This document shows positions 60,233 through 64,000 of a DNA stretch of 64,000 nt, in pieces. The position numbers and the translations under genes are program-made. This stretch comes from Aphelidium insulamus (taxonomy: Eukaryota > Aphelidiomycota > Aphelidea > Aphelidiaceae): the NCBI GenBank assembly GCA_036784855.1, contig JAZDSV010000053.1, forward strand, positions 23,112 through 87,111, written 5' to 3'. The first letter of the stretch is position 1, and each line of letters begins with the position of its first letter. The notes beneath the pieces are model-generated. The model was not told the DNA's origin. It did not search any database and was given only the letters and a program-made list of their open reading frames with translations.

Positions 60233-60505
60233 TTAAAAGCAGAAACTGGGCCAGCAGCACCGACACGGCCACATATGCACAGCGGTGCTGCCAGCTACTA
60301 ATCCCGACGCCCAACTGCCCGAATGGCGGCAGCAGGCCCCATTCAGGCACTCCGGCGGTCGATTAGTAGTGAAAGCGGCATACAGGGTACCCGCGCCTAT
60401 CGTAAACACTACTGCCATCAGCACGAACAGCTTCCACCACCGAAACTCGCCATTCACGATATTATTATTGCCATTCAACTCCGAAAAGTCGCTCACGTCC
60501 GCCAT
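60233..60505 (-). CDS. Small single-pass membrane protein, unidentified
   Basis: Intact 90-codon minus-strand ORF starting MADVSDFSELNG. Residues ~25-45 form one clear transmembrane helix (LFVLMAVVFTIGAGTLYAAF) preceded by WW. The C-terminal half is Cys/Trp-rich and less protein-like, so a spliced end is possible. I do not recognise the family. Short distance (about 95 bp) from the FEX-like gene on the same strand. Confidence 0.4.
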   Translation of the reverse strand: MADVSDFSELNGNNNIVNGEFRWWKLFVLMAVVFTIGAGTLYAAFTTNRPPECLNGACCRHSGSWASGLVAGSTAVHMWPCRCCWPSFCF

Positions 60506-60597
60506 GCTTATCGATTCTTCTAGGTGGGCATTGTTGGCAGCGGGGAGTGCAGTCGCGCGTATAAACTGCCAGCCAGCCCCCCCGGCATGGTAGGTCG

Positions 60598-60982
60598 GTA
60601 CAGCATCAGGCCGTCAGAAAGAAGCTTGACAACAGTGCCGCCGCCGTCGACTGCCCGCCACCACTGTCATCGTCATTGTACCAGAAGCCCCCGTGCCAGC
60701 TGCAACTGCCACCCGCTGAACGAGGTCACGGGCCGCAGAACCCCGTCATTACTAGCAGATGTACAGGCTTCTTTACCGGCGGCTTCAGTGTTTGCGCACT
60801 GCAGACAGTCTGCTGTGAATGCCGGCCACCAAGCACCCCAGCAGCTGTGCCACCAACAGCCCCCAGGCGGGTGTCAGTGCCGAGGGCCGTGACAGCACAA
60901 TGCGCAGAATATATCCGAGCAATCCGCCATACACCAGCGCGTTCTGATTAATGGCGAACTTGTAGCGTCTGCGGCTGTCCAT
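60598..60982 (-). pseudogene. FEX: FEX/CrcB-like fluoride exporter, apparently frameshifted
   Basis: Exon 60982-60800 (61 codons) encodes two helices with LGYILRIVLS and LLGCLVAGIHSRL, like the first half of Fluc/FEX channels. After a 29-nt intron, exon 60770 downward gives LLVMTGFCGP, the invariant GFCGxxTTFS motif start. The rest of the motif, TSFSGWQLQL, is present but in the next frame; one extra base near 60730 would join them. The following residues (DG..., LL) suggest the second half is short or lost. FEX proteins export F- at the plasma membrane. Frameshift, a tiny unseen intron, or sequence error cannot be separated by eye. Confidence 0.5.
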
Positions 60983-61347
60983 GATGAACCGTAACTGATG
61001 TAAACTTTGTATCTATACTGAGGCGCATGTGTCGGCATCGGCGCCTTCTAGAACATCTTTTGATTGGCCGATCAGCTTCTAGAGGAACGTTTCATGTTCC
61101 CGAGTATGTATGTATCGCAAAGTGTTCTTTGCCGTTTAAAACTTCTTTTGAACTTCTTTGTTATAACCCGGTTCATGTTCCTGAGCATTGCTGAGCAATC
61201 TTTGCCTTTGTCCATTAGTATAGAGTCTATACAATGACTATGCACCGTCTGTCTGACGGGTTCAGCCAGTCTGAATGAAAGCCACACATCAAGGCGGAGT
61301 TATCTAGATCATGCATACAGAAAAGCTAGTATTAACATTATCACTGT
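60983..61347. other. Intergenic, no gene seen
   Basis: A 71-codon minus-strand ORF (61287-61072) lacks motifs and a plausible context. No repeat or RNA gene seen. Confidence 0.45.
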
Positions 61348-63103
61348 TTAAACACCCTCCAAGTGGCCCTTGATGGCGGCGCCCACATTGTCCACATCCA
61401 ACAGAAATGTGTCGTGACCGTACATACTGTCCACCTCATAGTAGGTGACCTTGTTCTCGCGCGGGCTGGCATGTGTGCGTTTCCGTAACAGAGCTGCAAT
61501 TTCCCGCTGCTGCGCCACCGGGAACAGAATGTCGGACTGGACGCCAATTACGAGGACGGGACAGCGAACCCGTTGCATGCCGGCCTGCAACAATTGCGGT
61601 GCGATCTGTTGATCGTGGGATAATTCTTCTCCTTCTTGTGCAGAGCCATCAGCTTCGGCCTTCAGCGACATGTCAAACATGTCCATGGCCTTTGATATGT
61701 AGACCAGCGAGTTTGGGTCGTATTGCAGACAGAACCGTTCGCCCTGATGGTCCAAGTACGACTCAATGAGGTAGTCGGCACAAAAGCTGGGTTTTGATTC
61801 TTTATCAATGCGCTGCCTGCCGAAACGTATCTCCCACTGTGTGAATGGAGGGTGGTATTAGGAAGCCGCCAGTGACATACACATAGTGCACACCTCAGGA
61901 CCGCTGCGATATCCAATGGTGGCGATCATACGCGCCATCTTCATGCCCATGTGTGGCAGCACACGCCCACTACTATCCGTACCCATCTCTTGCCGCTCCG
62001 TATCACTCAGCGGCCCAAATCGCGGATAGTATCGGCCGCGACACCAGTGCCGGTCACTCATTAGGACCGCGCGCTGTGAGTGGCGCAGTGCGATGCTGTA
62101 TGGATGGGAGCGTGCGCAAGCCGACACGGTGATGCAGCGGTTGACACGGTCGGGATACAGTGCCGCGGCCGCAAGCGACTGCATCCCACCCATGGACGAC
62201 CCAACGCTGGCATGTAGGCCGGATATGCCTGCAATGGATAAGATGGTGTCAATGGTGATCATAATCACCATACCAAGTGAGTCGAGCAGGGAGAACTGCG
62301 CCCGAACCATATCAAAGATGGTCAGCACGGGAAAAGACATTGCGTACGGAAGTGTTGTGTCAGGATCCACTGAACTGGGCCCCGTTGAACCATAGCAAGA
62401 TCCCAGGACGTTTGTGCAAATGACGTGAAAACGGCCAGTATCCAGCGCCAGTCCAGGGCCGATAAAGGATTCCCACCAGCCAGCCGACTTGTTCCCAGGA
62501 TGCGAACGCGCGTGGCTGGATGCCGACAATCTGTGCAAATGTCAGGCCAGCCACGCTTAGTTGACGCATAGTACATGCCCCGTGTGCAACAGTATCACAT
62601 TGTCCTTGGCAGCGTTCAATTCACCCCAACTTTCATAAGCTGCCCTTCTCGTTAATTGATGTACACTATATATCTACACATGCACCCTACATAGATATAT
62701 ACTATACGTATATAGCGAGAGAGAGAGAGACGTGTATATGCAACATGACACAAGTTATAACACCATCCGTACCTAACGTGAAGCCATGTCGCAACAGACC
62801 GCCATGCTCACACTGAAATGGTGCCCGGTGCTCATAGATAGAGTAGCCAGCGGTAATGTTGCCATACACCGGCTCACTCCAGCTGGAAGTGGATGCCGGC
62901 GATGTTGTCGTGGCCAGGCGGGCCATGATGTCGCGGTGCCGGCTGATGTTGCGATCAATGCACGGCAGATCCATCTGGGACGGTGGAGTGGTGTCGCCGA
63001 CGCCGCTGTTACTAGACTTGCCACCGGCGGCATATAGGCGTCGGCCAGCGTGACGGTGCGCGAACACTCTGCTGCAGTGCAATTGCGCACGGCGTAATAT
63101 CAT
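61348..63103 (-). CDS. MET2: Homoserine O-acetyltransferase (MET2/MetX)
   Basis: Exons 63103-62773, 62639-62579, 62530-62274, 62228-61894 and 61836-61348 give 490 residues. An alpha/beta-hydrolase: [31 protein letters not shown], nucleophile elbow VGSSMGGMQ (Ser), YPDRV, acid in [10 protein letters not shown] (Asp) and YGHDTFLLD (His). The N-terminal ~60 residues are basic and Ser/Ala-rich, compatible with a mitochondrial presequence. It acetylates L-homoserine with acetyl-CoA on the route to methionine; animals lack it, which supports a fungal-type genome. Intron 2 has a GC donor (GCATGT), required for frame: the GT choice nine bases away would not fit. Confidence 0.93.
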
Positions 63104-63123
63104 AATGGTGATGCTTTATGAAT

Positions 63124-64000
63124 TCAACGGCAGAGACAGAGCACCTGCCACACATTTCGCATTTGCGTGTGGCGCTGAATGTTCAGCGAGGCGTCTCCGC
63201 GCACCAAATACTCTATAATTAGTGACAGCACGTGTGACACTCTTGCCGGAGTGTACACGGCGGATACGGGTGGCACGTGTACAAACAGCACCGGTACATT
63301 GGGGCTGCTTACGTAAGATTGTACATACATACATACATACATACACACATACATACATACATACATACACATACATACACACATACATACATACATACAT
63401 ACATACATACATACATACATACATACATACATACATACATACATACATACATACATACATACATACATACATACATACATACATACATACATACATACAT
63501 ACATACATACACACATACATACATACATACATACACATTACACATACAAACATACACACACACATATATACATACACACACATATATATGCATACATACA
63601 TACACACATACCCACACACATACACATATACACATACACAACACACATATATACACATACACACACACATTCATATACACACACATACATATGTCACATA
63701 AACACACGCATCATATACACACGTACATACATACATACATCCAACTATAGACATACATATATACATACACACACATACATATATACATACATACATACAA
63801 CTATAGACATACATACACACACACACACATACAACATACTTATCCATACAAGTGCACTCACCCCCGGGAACTGTACTGCAGGCCAGAGTAGAATGCATAG
63901 TTGCACAGATAGCGACCGGGGTATGAGTGCACTTGTATGGATAAGTCGCAGTCAGACGCGTCTCCCCGAGGAGTGGCTGGCTGTCGGCGCACATGCTGTG
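63124..64000 (-). CDS. PGPEP1: Pyroglutamyl-peptidase I (partial, runs off the window)
   Basis: Two exons are visible: one entering from beyond 64000 and ending at 63862, and the last at 63307-63124. The first gives PGRYLCNYAFYSG (human GRYLCDFTYYTSL), containing the catalytic Cys neighbourhood and the family's G-R-Y-L-C block. The second has VLFVHVPPVSAVY (human FVHVPPLGKPY), which carries the catalytic His, and ends at TGA 63126-63124. Phase 2 matches across a 554-nt intron, by far the largest here, because it contains the CATA microsatellite. The enzyme removes N-terminal pyroglutamate in the cytosol. A perfect inverted repeat spans its 5' splice site (see findings). Confidence 0.85.
63317..63835. 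repeat. (CATA)n / (TATG)n microsatellite
   Basis: CATA-rich tract on the plus strand with CA-rich interruptions, inside the pyroglutamyl-peptidase intron. It includes CATCCAACTATAGAC near 63739, the reverse complement of the interruption motif in the 59.5-60.2 kb tract, and a second CAACTATAGAC near 63798. Confidence 0.95.
63838..63946. repeat. Perfect 23-bp inverted repeat, 63-bp loop
   Basis: Left arm 63838-63860 and right arm 63924-63946 are exact reverse complements (arms contain CATACAAGTGCACTCA and its complement). The loop 63861-63923 holds the conserved part of the pyroglutamyl-peptidase exon. Confidence 0.95.

Overview
The window is nuclear DNA from a flagellated eukaryote with compact genes. 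Nearly every recognisable gene is broken by very short introns (about 24-115 nt, with CTAAC/CTGAC-like branch points), intergenic gaps are often under 150 bp, and genes lie on both strands. The gene set points to a zoosporic, early-diverging fungus (chytrid- or blastoclad-like): homoserine O-acetyltransferase, a cAMP-receptor-type GPCR and a FEX-like fluoride exporter sit beside axoneme/basal-body genes (calaxin, LRGUK, CFAP58, an SSX2IP/ADIP protein). Another flagellated opisthokont is not excluded. All functional names come from motifs and remembered family sequences; no database search was possible.

Layout. 1-8 kb: a partial unknown gene, a class-E GPCR, TFIIA-gamma and the TRAPPII subunit TRAPPC10. 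8.4-12.3 kb: a striking minus-strand array of exon-like modules (66, 69 and 108 nt) separated by short introns, with a TATA box at its upstream end and a TATG microsatellite behind it. 14-26 kb: an LRR protein, calaxin and VPS15 (divergent pair), the WDR74 ribosome-biogenesis factor and EMC7. 26-33 kb: poorly defined coiled-coil ORFs, NUBP1 (Fe-S scaffold) and a tandem pair of secreted M28 peptidases, one broken and one missing a zinc ligand. 33-42 kb: LRGUK, a ubiquitin E2, a 5'-truncated non-LTR retroelement, an acid-sphingomyelinase-like enzyme, TMEM170 and the tRNA m3C methyltransferase METTL2. 42-53 kb: CFAP58, an M1 aminopeptidase, the SSX2IP/ADIP protein and CWF19L1 with extra zinc knuckles. 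53-57 kb: three tandem trypsin-like proteases. 57-60 kb: the 3' half of telomerase reverse transcriptase joined directly to a 3'-truncated L-asparaginase. 60-64 kb: a small membrane protein, a damaged FEX-like gene, homoserine O-acetyltransferase and a partial pyroglutamyl-peptidase I, with large TATG microsatellites.

No operon-like grouping is expected here. The functional themes are flagellum/basal body (four genes), vesicle and endomembrane trafficking (TRAPPC10, VPS15, EMC7), and secreted hydrolases (M28 pair, three trypsins, sphingomyelinase). The items most worth a second look are the exon-module array, the asparaginase/telomerase junction with matching splice phase, the repeated use of GC-AG introns, and a hairpin that would bury a 5' splice site.
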